Source of the DNA: Candidatus Komeilibacteria bacterium
GTDB taxonomy: Bacteria; Patescibacteriota; Patescibacteriia; UBA1558; GWA2-36-10
Direction: 5' to 3'
Length of the DNA: 35,760 bases
NCBI GenBank assembly: GCA_018656655.1
Contig: JABHYW010000063.1
Coordinates: 1 to 35,760, forward strand
In this document: positions 14,682-22,718 of the stretch, piece after piece
Numbering within the stretch: the stretch's first letter is position 1
Layout of the letters: each line of letters begins with the position of its first letter
The notes under the pieces: generated by a model
Databases searched by the model: none
What the model saw: only the letters and a program-made list of their open reading frames with translations
What the model was told of the DNA's origin: nothing
Program-made: the position numbers and the translations under genes

Positions 14682-14769
14682 TGGCGGAGAGTAAGGGATT
14701 CGAACCCCTGGAACCTTGCGGTTCAGTGGTTTTCAAGACCACCGCATTCGACCACTCTGCCAACTCTCC
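14682..14769 (-). tRNA. tRNA-Ser (TGA anticodon)
   Basis: GGAGAGT pairs with ACTCTCC, followed by G and an encoded CCA. The stem GTGGT/ACCAC holds the loop CTTGAAA, anticodon TGA. The long variable arm GAACCGCAAGGTTC is typical of serine tRNAs. It is the first gene of the three-tRNA transcript. Confidence 0.97.
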
Positions 14770-14790
14770 ATAATGTCTTAAGACTGCTAT

Positions 14791-14819
14791 ATGATAGTAT
14801 ATTATTGACTTTTTGTAAA
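14791..14819 (-). promoter_or_regulatory. Promoter of the tRNA operon
   Basis: On the minus strand TTTACA (14819-14814), 17 bp and TATCAT (14796-14791) predict a start about 15 bases before tRNA-Ser(TGA). It lies immediately after the stop of the ComFC-like gene. Confidence 0.55.
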
Positions 14820-14821
14820 GA

Positions 14822-15475
14822 CTAGTTCTTGGCGATTGTCAGGCAAACAATTTTGGTATAATTAAGCTTTTTTAGAACCTTAGATGCCTGATTGAGTGTT
14901 GAGCCAGTAGTCACCACATCGTCTATTAATAATATATTAGGTCGTTTATTTGGAACGACTTTTTTGTTTATAGCAAAAATATCAGCTACATTTTTTTGAC
15001 GAGCTGTTTTATCTAGTTTAGCTTGAGCAGGATTATTTTTAGTTCTAATAAGAAGAGGAGAGTAGTCTAGTGACAATCTCTTGGCTAATTGTTTGGCTAG
15101 AATCTCTGTTTGATCAAAACCCCGTTGGCGTTTTTTATTTTTATGCAAGGGTGCATTAACAACTATAGTATTTTTGTCTAAATTTAATCGGCGAGCTTGT
15201 TTTTCTAGAATATCTATTAAAAGCTCTGCTAGATTTTCTAAATAATTATATTTGTAGTTTTTAATTATTTTTTGAACTAATTTATCTTGATAATTACAAC
15301 AATTATAACAAGCCTCAAAATATAATTTATTTTTGTCAGGCCAGCTGATAGTTTTCAGATCATCTAATAAGATATCATTTAGACAAAAACCACAACACAG
15401 TGATCCTTCTCTATTACAGCCTAAACAAAATTGAGGCCATATAAAATCTAGCAAATTGTTGAGTAATTTTTTCAT
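14822..15475 (-). CDS. comFC: ComFC-like amidophosphoribosyltransferase family protein
   Basis: This is a 217-residue protein of normal ComF family length. The N-terminal double zinc knuckle CLGCNREGSLCCGFC (about residues 17-31) precedes a phosphoribosyltransferase domain with ILLIDDVVTTGSTL (PRPP loop, about 180-193). The middle VVNAPLHKNKKRQRGFDQTEILAK is the diagnostic ComF block. In other bacteria ComFC is needed for DNA uptake during natural transformation. With the type IV pilus genes in this window that makes a competence role plausible. The ATG overlaps the TGA of the upstream DUF559 gene (ATGA), so translation is coupled. Confidence 0.93.
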   Translation of the reverse strand: MKKLLNNLLDFIWPQFCLGCNREGSLCCGFCLNDILLDDLKTISWPDKNKLYFEACYNCCNYQDKLVQKIIKNYKYNYLENLAELLIDILEKQARRLNLDKNTIVVNAPLHKNKKRQRGFDQTEILAKQLAKRLSLDYSPLLIRTKNNPAQAKLDKTARQKNVADIFAINKKVVPNKRPNILLIDDVVTTGSTLNQASKVLKKLNYTKIVCLTIAKN

Positions 15476-15942
15476 TTTTTAACCCCCTCCGGCTCCCCCT
15501 TAACAGGGGGAGTGCCTTTTCTACCTAGCTCCCGCTTTCTAATTTTTATTTGTTTTTTTATATCACCATGAGTTTTTTCAATATCATTTATGATATTTGA
15601 GTTTGTATATCTTAAAACTTTGATACCAGCAAAATTTAATCTATCACTTCGAGCTTGATCATAATCTGATTGGTCTTTTATATAATGGATACTACCGTCT
15701 ATTTCTATTGCTAAAAATAACTTAGAACAATAAAAATCCAAAATAAACTGGTCTATTGGCCTCTGCCTTGAAAATTTATAACCAGTTTTTTTATTATTTA
15801 AAATTTCTTGCCAGATTTTATTTTCAGCTCTAGTAGGATTTTGTCTATTTTGTCTAGCAAAAGTTTTTAAATCTAAATTGTAATTTATTATCCCTCTTTT
15901 ATTTCTAAACATAAAAATCGCCTTTCTTTCTTCTTTCTTCAT
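15472..15942 (-). CDS. DUF559 endonuclease-like protein with repeat-derived tail
   Basis: This is a 156-residue protein. Residues about 22-135 are a DUF559 domain related to very-short-patch-repair and restriction-like nucleases: RQNPTRAENKIWQEIL, KFSRQRPIDQFILDFYC, LAIEIDGSIH (acidic-x-Asp site), DRLNFAGIKVLRYTN. The last 15 or so residues (GTPPVKGEPEGVKK) are encoded by a dispersed GC-rich palindrome (15482-15514) and so are an acquired tail, not part of the family. The gene overlaps the ComFC-like gene by 4 bp. The function of DUF559 proteins is poorly known; nuclease activity is inferred from the fold. Confidence 0.88.
   Translation of the reverse strand: MKKEERKAIFMFRNKRGIINYNLDLKTFARQNRQNPTRAENKIWQEILNNKKTGYKFSRQRPIDQFILDFYCSKLFLAIEIDGSIHYIKDQSDYDQARSDRLNFAGIKVLRYTNSNIINDIEKTHGDIKKQIKIRKRELGRKGTPPVKGEPEGVKK
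15482..15514. repeat. Dispersed GC-rich palindrome, CCCCCT/AGGGGG family, inside a gene
   Basis: CTCCCCCTTAACAGGGGGAG forms a hairpin in the 3' end of the DUF559 gene and encodes its Gly/Pro/Lys tail. Related copies lie at 15986, 19600, 19668, 31963, 32022 and 33519. Confidence 0.8.
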
Positions 15943-15985
15943 TATAGTCTTCTAAGCTTTCTTTGGCAAGATGGTTTGAAAAAAA

Positions 15986-16014
15986 GTCCCCCTGTTAAGG
16001 GGGATTTAGGGGGT
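15986..16014. repeat. Dispersed GC-rich palindrome between clpC and the DUF559 gene
   Basis: GTCCCCCTGTTAAGGGGGATTTAGGGGGTT is the same family as the copy 500 bp away. It touches the clpC stop codon and may act as a transcription-end hairpin. Confidence 0.75.
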
Positions 16015-18557
16015 TATTTAACTTGTATCTTGTAGCCCAGGCCACCCTCTCTGGCTGCGCCATTCACCTTGTCTTTCTCCAGACTAATTTTTATTTTTTT
16101 AGTGGGTTTATCTAATAAATTATGAGCTAAAACGTTAGATATATGTTGATCTACTAACCTTTTTAAACTACGGGCGCCTTCTTTGAGGATATCAGGTTGT
16201 TTTAATAAGTGATTTATAATTTTAGTATCAATATCTATATTTATACCTTGTTCATTTAATCTTCGAGATAAATCAGCTAATTCTTTTTTGATTATTTTTC
16301 TAGCAGTGTTTTTATCTAATGGCTCAAAAACAATAATATTATCTAAGCGGTTACTAAACTCAGGAGGAAAATGTTTATGCAATGAAGCGAGTATTTCTTC
16401 AGACTTCTTTTTAAAACTAGATTTATTTTTATCAGTTTCAAAGCCCATAACTGCCTCTTGATTGAATATATTTAAACCAACATTTGAAGTCATGGCAATA
16501 ACGCAATTTCTAAAATTAATAGTTTTTCCGGTAGCATCAGTCATTTCTCCCTCTTCTAAGATTGGCAAGAGTAAGTTGAAAACATCTGGATGAGCTTTTT
16601 CTATTTCATCAAATAATATTAGGCTATATGGTTTATTTTTAACCATATCAGTTAATTTATTGCCTTCTCGATAACCTACATAGCCAGCTGGAGAGCCAAT
16701 TAATTTTGAAATATTAAATTTTTCAGAAAATTCTGACATATCAATACGAAGGAGATTTTTTTCACCACCAAATACATGTTTGGCAATTTGTTTAGCGGTA
16801 GCTGTCTTTCCTACGCCACTGGGCCCTAAAAACATAAAAGAAGCTAATGGTTTATTTTTATTATTTAAACCAGTTTTAGCTTTACGAATATTATGTGATA
16901 TCTTAGACAAAGCTTTATCTTGACCAAAAATATCTTTAGCGATGCTATTTTCTAATTTTAATAGTTTTTTACTCTCATTGGTAGTAATAGAGGATAGAGG
17001 TATGCCAGTAATTTTAGACAAGACAAGCTTAATATCATCTTTAGTAATTTGACCTAAGTTTTTATTTTTTACTTTATCTTGTTGAGCTTTTAGGCGTAAT
17101 AATTTTTCTAATATTTGCTCTTCTTGTTCTTTGTATTCTAAAGCTTCTAAATATTTTTCATCTAGAATGGCTTGTTTTTTATTAGCTTGTTCTTGAGTTA
17201 ATTCACCTTGAAGTTTTTTTATTTTTTTGAGTAAACCATGTTTAGTTTTTTTCACTCTAAGACGAGCAGCTGCTTCATCTATTAAATCAATAGCTTTATC
17301 GGGTAGTTTCTTATCCGGCAAAAAGCGTTTGCTAAGTTCTACAGCGGTTTTTAAAGCTTGATCATCAATAGATACATTATGAAATTTTTCATAATTACTT
17401 CGCAGACCTTGTAATATTTGATAGGCTTCATCGTCAGAAGATTCCTCAACAATTATAGCTTGAAATCTTCTTTCCAGAGCTTTGTCACTTTCAATATGTT
17501 TTTTGTATTCTTCAAAAGTAGTAGCACCAATACATCTTAAATGACCACGAGATAGGGCAGGCTTTAGTATATTAGCTGCATCTAGAGAGCCAGTAGTTGC
17601 TCCAGCGCCCATGATGGTATGTAATTCATCAATAAATAATATAGTGTTAGGATTTTTTTTAATATCAGATATAACCTGCTTCAATCTATTTTCAAATTCA
17701 CCTCTATACATAGTGCCGGCTATTAGACTAGAAATATCTAAGTTTAAAATAGTTTTATTTAACAATACATCTGGTACTTTATTTTCAGTAATTCTTTTAG
17801 CTAGACCTTCTATAATAGCAGTTTTTCCTACACCGGCATCACCTAGCAATATTGGATTATTTTTTGTACGACGAGAAAGTATTTCTATTAGTCGGTCAAT
17901 TTCTTTGGCACGACCTATAACTGGATCAATATCTTTTTGGACTTCATCGCTAGTTAAATTAATAGTGAAGCCTTCTAAATTATCAATACCTTCATTATCT
18001 TCATCTAAAATATTTTCAATTTCTTTGAGCTCTTCATCAGTTGTAAGGGCGCTAAATTTAGAAGTGCTTTTTAAGATAAGATTAAGATGTTGTTTAAGAT
18101 TTTGCAGGTTTACTTTAGCTTTTTGTAATATTTGAGTAGTTTTTTCGTCAGAACTTTGGCTAATTCCCCATAATAAATGTTCAGTACCAATATATTTGTG
18201 TTTATGTTTGTAGGCTGTAACAACTGCTTTTTCAATAATTTTTTGTGTTTCTATGGATGGTTGAGGTAAGGTTTCCCCCAGGGGATCCTCTCTCGCTTCG
18301 CGATTCACCTTGTCAGGATTAATAGCTATGCTTTGGTAAGAGCTATGTCCCGCCATGTGTAAAAAATTAATATCAATGTTTTGTTTTATTAAAATATCAG
18401 AGCCCAAAGACCCCTTAGTTTTTATTAATGAAATTAATAAATCAGCTGGCTCTATATTTTTGTGCTTTTTACTAAAAGCAGTGTTTTGTGCATTAATCAG
18501 CACCTGTTTGAAGTGCTGAGTAAATTTATTTAATATATTTTGAGTATTATTTAGCAT
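16014..18557 (-). CDS. clpC: ClpC-type AAA+ protease unfoldase with two repeat-derived insertions
   Basis: This is an 847-residue Hsp100 ATPase. An N-terminal Clp-N domain (about 1-160) has LLWGISQSSDEKT. The first ATPase module has Walker A GDAGVGKTA (about residue 238), LFIDELHTIMGAG and the arginine-finger segment. A short helical middle domain (about 430-500, rich in Lys/Gln/Glu) is ClpC- rather than ClpB-like. The second module has GPSGVGKTATAK (about 577), LFDEIEKAHPDVFN and sensor AITTNVG-like AMTSNVG. It should unfold proteins for ClpP. Two odd segments, KVNREAREDPLGETL (about 80-95) and KVNGAAREGGLGY (about 828-841), are similar to each other and are encoded by GC-rich repeats, which suggests in-frame insertion of a mobile palindrome. 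Confidence 0.93.
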   Translation of the reverse strand: MLNNTQNILNKFTQHFKQVLINAQNTAFSKKHKNIEPADLLISLIKTKGSLGSDILIKQNIDINFLHMAGHSSYQSIAINPDKVNREAREDPLGETLPQPSIETQKIIEKAVVTAYKHKHKYIGTEHLLWGISQSSDEKTTQILQKAKVNLQNLKQHLNLILKSTSKFSALTTDEELKEIENILDEDNEGIDNLEGFTINLTSDEVQKDIDPVIGRAKEIDRLIEILSRRTKNNPILLGDAGVGKTAIIEGLAKRITENKVPDVLLNKTILNLDISSLIAGTMYRGEFENRLKQVISDIKKNPNTILFIDELHTIMGAGATTGSLDAANILKPALSRGHLRCIGATTFEEYKKHIESDKALERRFQAIIVEESSDDEAYQILQGLRSNYEKFHNVSIDDQALKTAVELSKRFLPDKKLPDKAIDLIDEAAARLRVKKTKHGLLKKIKKLQGELTQEQANKKQAILDEKYLEALEYKEQEEQILEKLLRLKAQQDKVKNKNLGQITKDDIKLVLSKITGIPLSSITTNESKKLLKLENSIAKDIFGQDKALSKISHNIRKAKTGLNNKNKPLASFMFLGPSGVGKTATAKQIAKHVFGGEKNLLRIDMSEFSEKFNISKLIGSPAGYVGYREGNKLTDMVKNKPYSLILFDEIEKAHPDVFNLLLPILEEGEMTDATGKTINFRNCVIAMTSNVGLNIFNQEAVMGFETDKNKSSFKKKSEEILASLHKHFPPEFSNRLDNIIVFEPLDKNTARKIIKKELADLSRRLNEQGINIDIDTKIINHLLKQPDILKEGARSLKRLVDQHISNVLAHNLLDKPTKKIKISLEKDKVNGAAREGGLGYKIQVK

Positions 18558-18566
18558 ATTTTTGTT

Positions 18567-18642
18567 GTCATTTCGACCGAAGTGGAGAAATCTAGTTTAT
18601 TAATTTTTAAATAGTAGATCCTTCGACTTCGCTCAGGATGAC
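18567..18642. repeat. Two dispersed palindromes between clpC and htpX
   Basis: The copies are 18567-18594 (gtcatttcgaccgaagtgga...) and 18617-18642 (gatccttcgacttcgctc aggatgac). The second is an imperfect hairpin pairing GTCATCCTGAGC with its complement. Relatives lie at 34800-34826 and 35127-35160. Confidence 0.75.
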
Positions 18643-18653
18643 GACGGATGTCA

Positions 18654-19523
18654 TCACATGTTTCTTAAAGCTTTTATCCTTTCGGTTACTGGAGGATGAG
18701 TAGAAAATAATTTAGCCATACCTTTGCGCTTGAAAGGGCTAGAAATATAAAGGTGGGCTGTAGCCTTATTTGCTCTTTTTAGTGGTATATTTTGAGCAGA
18801 TATTTTTTCTAAGGCGCTAGCTAATCCTTCTGGATAGCGAGTTAAAAGAGAGGCAGAAGCGTCAGCTAAAAATTCTCTTTTCCTAGACACGGCCATTTGG
18901 ATTAATTTAGCAAATAGTGGCGATAAGATAGCTAAGACAATACCGACTATCATTAAAATATTACCTTTATTATTATCACGGCCTCGGCCTCGGAATATAA
19001 AACTACGCATCATCCAATCAGCTAATAGTGTAATAATACCTACGCAAACTATTACCACCATCATTAATCTAATATCGTAATTTTTAACGTGAGATAATTC
19101 ATGAGCTATAACTCCTTCTAGCTCTTCATTTTTAAGGTTTTTCAATAACCCAGTTGTAACAGCAATAGAGGAGTGGGCTGGATCTCGACCAGTTGCAAAA
19201 GCATTCATAGATGAGTCTTCTATAATATGGACTTTAGGCATAGATAAACCAGCAGTAATACTAAGATTCTCTACCATACGCCAAAGATAAGGGTTGTCAT
19301 TTTTTTTGATTTCTTTAGCTCCAGCTGTACTTAGGGCTATTTTGTCGCCAGCGAAAAAACTCATAGCACTCATACCAGTTGCAAATATAGTAGCTGGTAT
19401 AATCATGTAATAGCCACCTTCAGAATACTGAGCCCAGGCCCAAACCATTCCGGCTATAACCAATACAAAAAGGATCATTAAGGCTAAACTTTTGCGTTTA
19501 TTACTATCTATTTGTTTGTACAT
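18654..19523 (-). CDS. htpX: M48 family membrane metalloprotease HtpX
   Basis: This is a 289-residue protein. Two membrane segments lie near the N-terminus (about 12-30 and 37-58). The zinc-binding HELSH is at 141-145 with the third ligand in KREFLADASASLLTR. Two more membrane segments occur at about 153-172 and 185-210. HtpX degrades misfolded membrane proteins with its active site facing the cytoplasm. A LemA gene lies directly upstream, a pairing seen in many bacteria and also in CPR genomes. The promoter TTGACA-17-TTATAT gives it its own transcript. Confidence 0.95.
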   Translation of the reverse strand: MYKQIDSNKRKSLALMILFVLVIAGMVWAWAQYSEGGYYMIIPATIFATGMSAMSFFAGDKIALSTAGAKEIKKNDNPYLWRMVENLSITAGLSMPKVHIIEDSSMNAFATGRDPAHSSIAVTTGLLKNLKNEELEGVIAHELSHVKNYDIRLMMVVIVCVGIITLLADWMMRSFIFRGRGRDNNKGNILMIVGIVLAILSPLFAKLIQMAVSRKREFLADASASLLTRYPEGLASALEKISAQNIPLKRANKATAHLYISSPFKRKGMAKLFSTHPPVTERIKALRNM

Positions 19524-19556
19524 TTTTTCTTGTTTTTATTAGTTTTTGTAAGCTTA

Positions 19557-19585
19557 ATATAACAATATTAAAGCTTATTTGTCAA
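19557..19585 (-). promoter_or_regulatory. Promoter of htpX
   Basis: On the minus strand a consensus TTGACA (19585-19580), 17 bp and TTATAT (19562-19557) stand about 35 bases before the htpX start codon. Confidence 0.7.
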
Positions 19586-19599
19586 TAATTTTTTTTCAA

Positions 19600-19718
19600 A
19601 TCCCTCCCCAGCCCTCCCTTTGACAAGGGAGGGAGCTTAGTTTGTTTTTTGATTAATTTTTATACAAAAAAGCCCCCTTGACAAAGGGGGCAATCCCGCG
19701 TAGTGGGATGGGGGATTT
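19600..19718. repeat. Two GC-rich palindromic repeats between lemA and htpX
   Basis: CCTCCCTTTGACAAGGGAGG near 19613 and CCCCCTTGACAAAGGGGGC near 19671 are hairpins of the dispersed CCCCCT family. The second is followed by the smaller palindrome ATCCCGCGTAGTGGGAT. The rest of this 200-bp gap is the htpX promoter. Confidence 0.8.
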
Positions 19719-19724
19719 GGAAGT

Positions 19725-20279
19725 TTAGAATTTTACTTTTACGTTTTCTTTTTCTTTTTCATCAATAGCAAAGAAATCCCAAGCTTTAAATTTCAGCATG
19801 CCAGCCACTAGGTTGTTTGGAAATACTTCAATTTTAGTATTGAAATCTCTAACTTGCCCGTTATAGAAACGACGGGAAGCTTGAATTTTATTTTCAGTAT
19901 CAGAAATTTCATCCTGAAGTTGTAGAAAGTTTTGTGAAGCTTTTAAATCTGGATAGCTTTCAGCTACAGCAAAAAGACTTTTTAGAGTTTCAGACAACAT
20001 ATTTTCAGCCTTACCTTTTTCTCCAATACCTTTAGCATTCATAGCATTAGCTCTAGCTTCGGTTACTTTAACCAGAACTCCTTCTTCATGTTTCATATAA
20101 CCCTTCACTGTTTCCATTAAATTTGGAATCAGATCATAACGACGTTTTAATTGTACATCTATGTCAGACCAAGCCTCTTTAACTCGGTTTTTTAGCCTAA
20201 TTAGGCTATTATAGACGCCAATTAGCCATAAAACTAGTAATACTATTACTACTAATATGATAATCAAAACATTATTCAT
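19725..20279 (-). CDS. lemA: LemA family protein
   Basis: This is a 184-residue protein with an N-terminal membrane anchor (NNVLIIILVVIVLLVLWLIGVYN, about 2-24). It is followed by the characteristic four-helix LemA body: LIRLKNRVKEAWSDIDVQLKRRYDLIPNLMETV, ENMLSETLKSLFAVAESYPDLKASQNFLQLQ, SRRFYNGQVRDFNTKIEVFPNNLVAGML. The exact biochemical role of LemA is not established. Adjacency to htpX suggests a shared envelope-stress function. A strong promoter lies directly upstream. Confidence 0.95.
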   Translation of the reverse strand: MNNVLIIILVVIVLLVLWLIGVYNSLIRLKNRVKEAWSDIDVQLKRRYDLIPNLMETVKGYMKHEEGVLVKVTEARANAMNAKGIGEKGKAENMLSETLKSLFAVAESYPDLKASQNFLQLQDEISDTENKIQASRRFYNGQVRDFNTKIEVFPNNLVAGMLKFKAWDFFAIDEKEKENVKVKF

Positions 20280-20315
20280 AGTGTTTAAGTTTAAATTATT
20301 TAAATTAATAATATA

Positions 20316-20344
20316 ATTCTACCTTGCGTTACTTTGTTAGTCAA
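20316..20344 (-). promoter_or_regulatory. Promoter of lemA
   Basis: On the minus strand TTGACT (20344-20339), 17 bp and TAGAAT (20321-20316) predict a start about 30 bases before lemA. Confidence 0.7.
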
Positions 20345-20406
20345 TAAAATAATTAAGCTAGCTTGGAGTGTATTTTTTAGTAAATATTACTATTTGTAAT
20401 AAAATG

Positions 20407-20415
20407 TGGTATAAT
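20407..20415 (+). promoter_or_regulatory. Extended -10 promoter of the first exoprotein paralog
   Basis: TGGTATAAT is an extended -10, with a weak TTACTA 17 bp upstream of the hexamer. The predicted leader is about 40 nt and includes ATAGATAGGAG before the ATG at 20463. Confidence 0.6.
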
Positions 20416-20462
20416 ATATCTACTATCTGTCTACTAATAGATAGGAGATTAAAATAAAAACT

Positions 20463-21578
20463 ATGTATAAAGGAATTAAAAATTGGCACCTGTCAGTTTT
20501 GGTAGGTATTATTTCAATTATTAGCGTTGCTCTTATTCAACAATATGCCTCGGCGCAATGGAATGACCCTATAGGACTACCAGGGGAGACTAGTGGTTTT
20601 CGTTTGGTGGTAAATCCCATGACAGAAGATTTATTACTTAATGGGCATGATTTAGTAGATAGTAATTTACTAATTGATGGTGATGGACTGCAAGTTATCC
20701 AAGTATTTAATGGAGGAGAAATTTGTTTTGAAGATGATTGTATAGGCTCTTGGGATGAAGATAATGGAGTTTTTAATCCTATGAGAGAAGATTTAGATTT
20801 AAATAACTTTGTTATTAGAGATAATACTAATTTAGATTTTATTTTAGAACCAGGCGGTTATGGTTTAGAAATTATAGGAGACCAAAGAGGTGTCTATGGT
20901 AGTTCTGGTAGTTTTTCTGGAGTAGGAGTATACGGTCAAGCAACCAGTGGAGAGGGAGATGGTGTATGGGGCGTTGGTTCTCCGCACGCTGGTGGTACGG
21001 GTATCTATGGTGAGGGTTATAGTGGCCTCAAAGGATCTGGTTTACAATATGGAGTTAAAGGCGTAGTGGCTGACAATAGTACTTTAGGAGATAGTGCAGG
21101 TATTCAAGGAGAAAGAAATGTTGGTGATTACGCTGGTTATTTCGTTGGTCGTGTTACTATTGATGGTTCAAATACTCCTAGTTATGAACATATTTTAGAA
21201 CTTTTTGACAATACTGACGTTATTTTAAGGCTAGATAGTAATGCTAAAACTAACACAGCTCAGGTGGAATTTGTTAGGGGTGATGTTGTGAATACTGATT
21301 ATTCTTGGATTGGTCCAACTGACAATGATACTTTTGATTTTTGGACAACAGAAAATATTCCTATGACTTTTGGCATTAATAATACCGAAGTATTAAACAT
21401 CAGCACAACTGGTAATTTAAGTACAACTGGCACCATACAATCGGGTTCATATAGTACAATGCCAATTTGTAATAATGCAAATTATGGTGCTCTAGGTTGG
21501 CAGCTAGATTGCGGAACAGGTGCCGGCTGTTTAGAGGTTTGTACTGAAACAGGCTGGCTTCAAGTGGCTACTAATTAA
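20463..21578 (+). CDS. Anchored or secreted exoprotein, paralog 1, unknown
   Basis: This is a 371-residue protein. An N-terminal signal or anchor (NWHLSVLVGIISIISVALIQQYASAQW, about 7-33) is nearly the same in the next two genes, as is the following LPG...VVNPMTEDLLL motif. The body is Gly/Asp/Asn/Thr-rich beta-type sequence with repeats such as GVYGQATSG, GIYGEGYSG and GVKGVV, then VGRVTIDGS. The C-terminus has Cys pairs (CNNANYGALGWQLDCGTGAGCLEVC). Tail-fibre-like and pilus-associated exoproteins look like this. Placement just before the pilus operon suggests a surface or pilus-linked role, but function is unknown. Confidence 0.75.
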   Translation: MYKGIKNWHLSVLVGIISIISVALIQQYASAQWNDPIGLPGETSGFRLVVNPMTEDLLLNGHDLVDSNLLIDGDGLQVIQVFNGGEICFEDDCIGSWDEDNGVFNPMREDLDLNNFVIRDNTNLDFILEPGGYGLEIIGDQRGVYGSSGSFSGVGVYGQATSGEGDGVWGVGSPHAGGTGIYGEGYSGLKGSGLQYGVKGVVADNSTLGDSAGIQGERNVGDYAGYFVGRVTIDGSNTPSYEHILELFDNTDVILRLDSNAKTNTAQVEFVRGDVVNTDYSWIGPTDNDTFDFWTTENIPMTFGINNTEVLNISTTGNLSTTGTIQSGSYSTMPICNNANYGALGWQLDCGTGAGCLEVCTETGWLQVATN

Positions 21579-21600
21579 ATATATTAAATAATATAAACTT

Positions 21601-22578
21601 ATGTTTAAAAGAGTAAATAATTGGCATTTGTCAGTTCTAGTGGTTATTGTATCAATATTTAGCTTAGCAGTGGTACAACAGTATGCAGAAGCTCAATGGC
21701 AAGAACCAGGTGCTTTACCTGGTGGTACGCCAGCTAATAATTTAGTTGTCAATCCAATGATTGAGGATTTACAGATAGGTGGTTAGCGAATAATAGGAAC
21801 ATATTTGAATATTGATGCAGATAATTCTTTAAATGATAATAAAATATTAAGTATCTCAGATGGTATGAAGTTGTGTCTAAATGATGATTGTATAGCTGCT
21901 TGGCCAAGTACTGACGGTTTATGGACAGATCATTTGAACGGTGTTTGGTATGCTGATAGTGTTGGTATAGGTGTTGAGCCAGATCAGAACTATAATTTAA
22001 CGTTAGGAGGGGCTACTAAAGGTAGTTTATTACAATTAAAACATGGTTTAATTTTGAATACCACAGGTGATTTATTAATTGAGGCATCAGAGGATGTTTA
22101 TTTTAATAATAAAGTGGGCATTGGTACTAATTCTCCAAACAAGAATTTACATATTTTGTCACCTTCTGGAGAAAATGCAGAGATAGATATTCAAAGTGGA
22201 TCTGAAGCCTATTGGGGAATATATCAAGATGAAACTACTGCTGATCTTCGTTTCTGGAATGGAAATAATAGAGTAACTTTTACTGACGATGGTAGAGTAG
22301 GTATAGGGACTATAGATATTGATTCCGATGCTTATCTACATGTTGATAAGGGTCCAGGAGAAAATTATGCTGCCTGGTTTAATGGTAATGTAATTTTACA
22401 ACATAATACTGGTGAGCCATATAATTATTTACAAATTGATCATTTATCACTTGGTATAACAACACCTCCTGAGGAAGATTGTGATGGGCCAGTAGATAAG
22501 GGAAGAATGATTTACTCTTACGCAAACAAGCAATTACATATTTGTGATGGTGTTTGGCTATCTGTAACTTTAAATTAA
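21601..22578 (+). pseudogene. Exoprotein paralog 2 interrupted by an in-frame TAG
   Basis: An ATG at 21601 opens the shared anchor NNWHLSVLVVIVSIFSLAVVQQYAEAQW. TAG at 21784-21786 stops it after 61 residues, yet the same frame continues without a break to 22578. Lined up with paralogs 1 and 3, the sequence on both sides of the stop matches (…VVNPMIEDLQIGG / YLNIDADN...ISDGMKLCLNDDCIAAW), so nothing but the stop separates the parts. The distal part contains VGIGTNSPNKNLHIL and RVGIGTIDIDSDAYLHV repeats and ends CDGPVDKGRMIYSYANKQLHICDGVWL, a C-terminal module shared with paralog 3. A TTG at 21805 could restart translation but would yield no anchor. It is either a recent pseudogene, a read-through gene or a base error. 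Confidence 0.75.
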
Positions 22579-22589
22579 TATTTATTTTT

Positions 22590-22656
22590 AAAACCGCCCG
22601 TTCGACTTCTCCCCTTCGGCCTCGAGCTCAGGGCCGAGAGGTCAGGGCGGTTTTCT
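22590..22656 (+). terminator. Strong terminator with a repeat in its loop
   Basis: AAAACCGCCC (22590-22599) pairs with GGGCGGTTTT (22645-22654). The 45-bp interior folds further through CGGCC/GGCCG and belongs to the dispersed palindromes (cttctccccttcgg...). It ends transcription after paralog 2. Confidence 0.85.
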
Positions 22657-22685
22657 TGTTGCCTAATAGTCTTTTATGGTATAAT
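22656..22685 (+). promoter_or_regulatory. Promoter of exoprotein paralog 3
   Basis: TTGTTG (22656-22661), 18 bp and TATAAT (22680-22685) with an upstream TGG (extended -10) lie about 30 bp before the ATG at 22719, directly after the terminator. Confidence 0.65.
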
Positions 22686-22718
22686 AGGCTTATTAATAAT
22701 AAAATTTAATATAAAATT

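Noticed and set aside
21784-21786. TAG recoded as a sense codon throughout the genome.
   Set aside because: Other genes in the window end normally at TAG (for example the reverse transcriptase at 625-627 and pilC), so general recoding is not supported.
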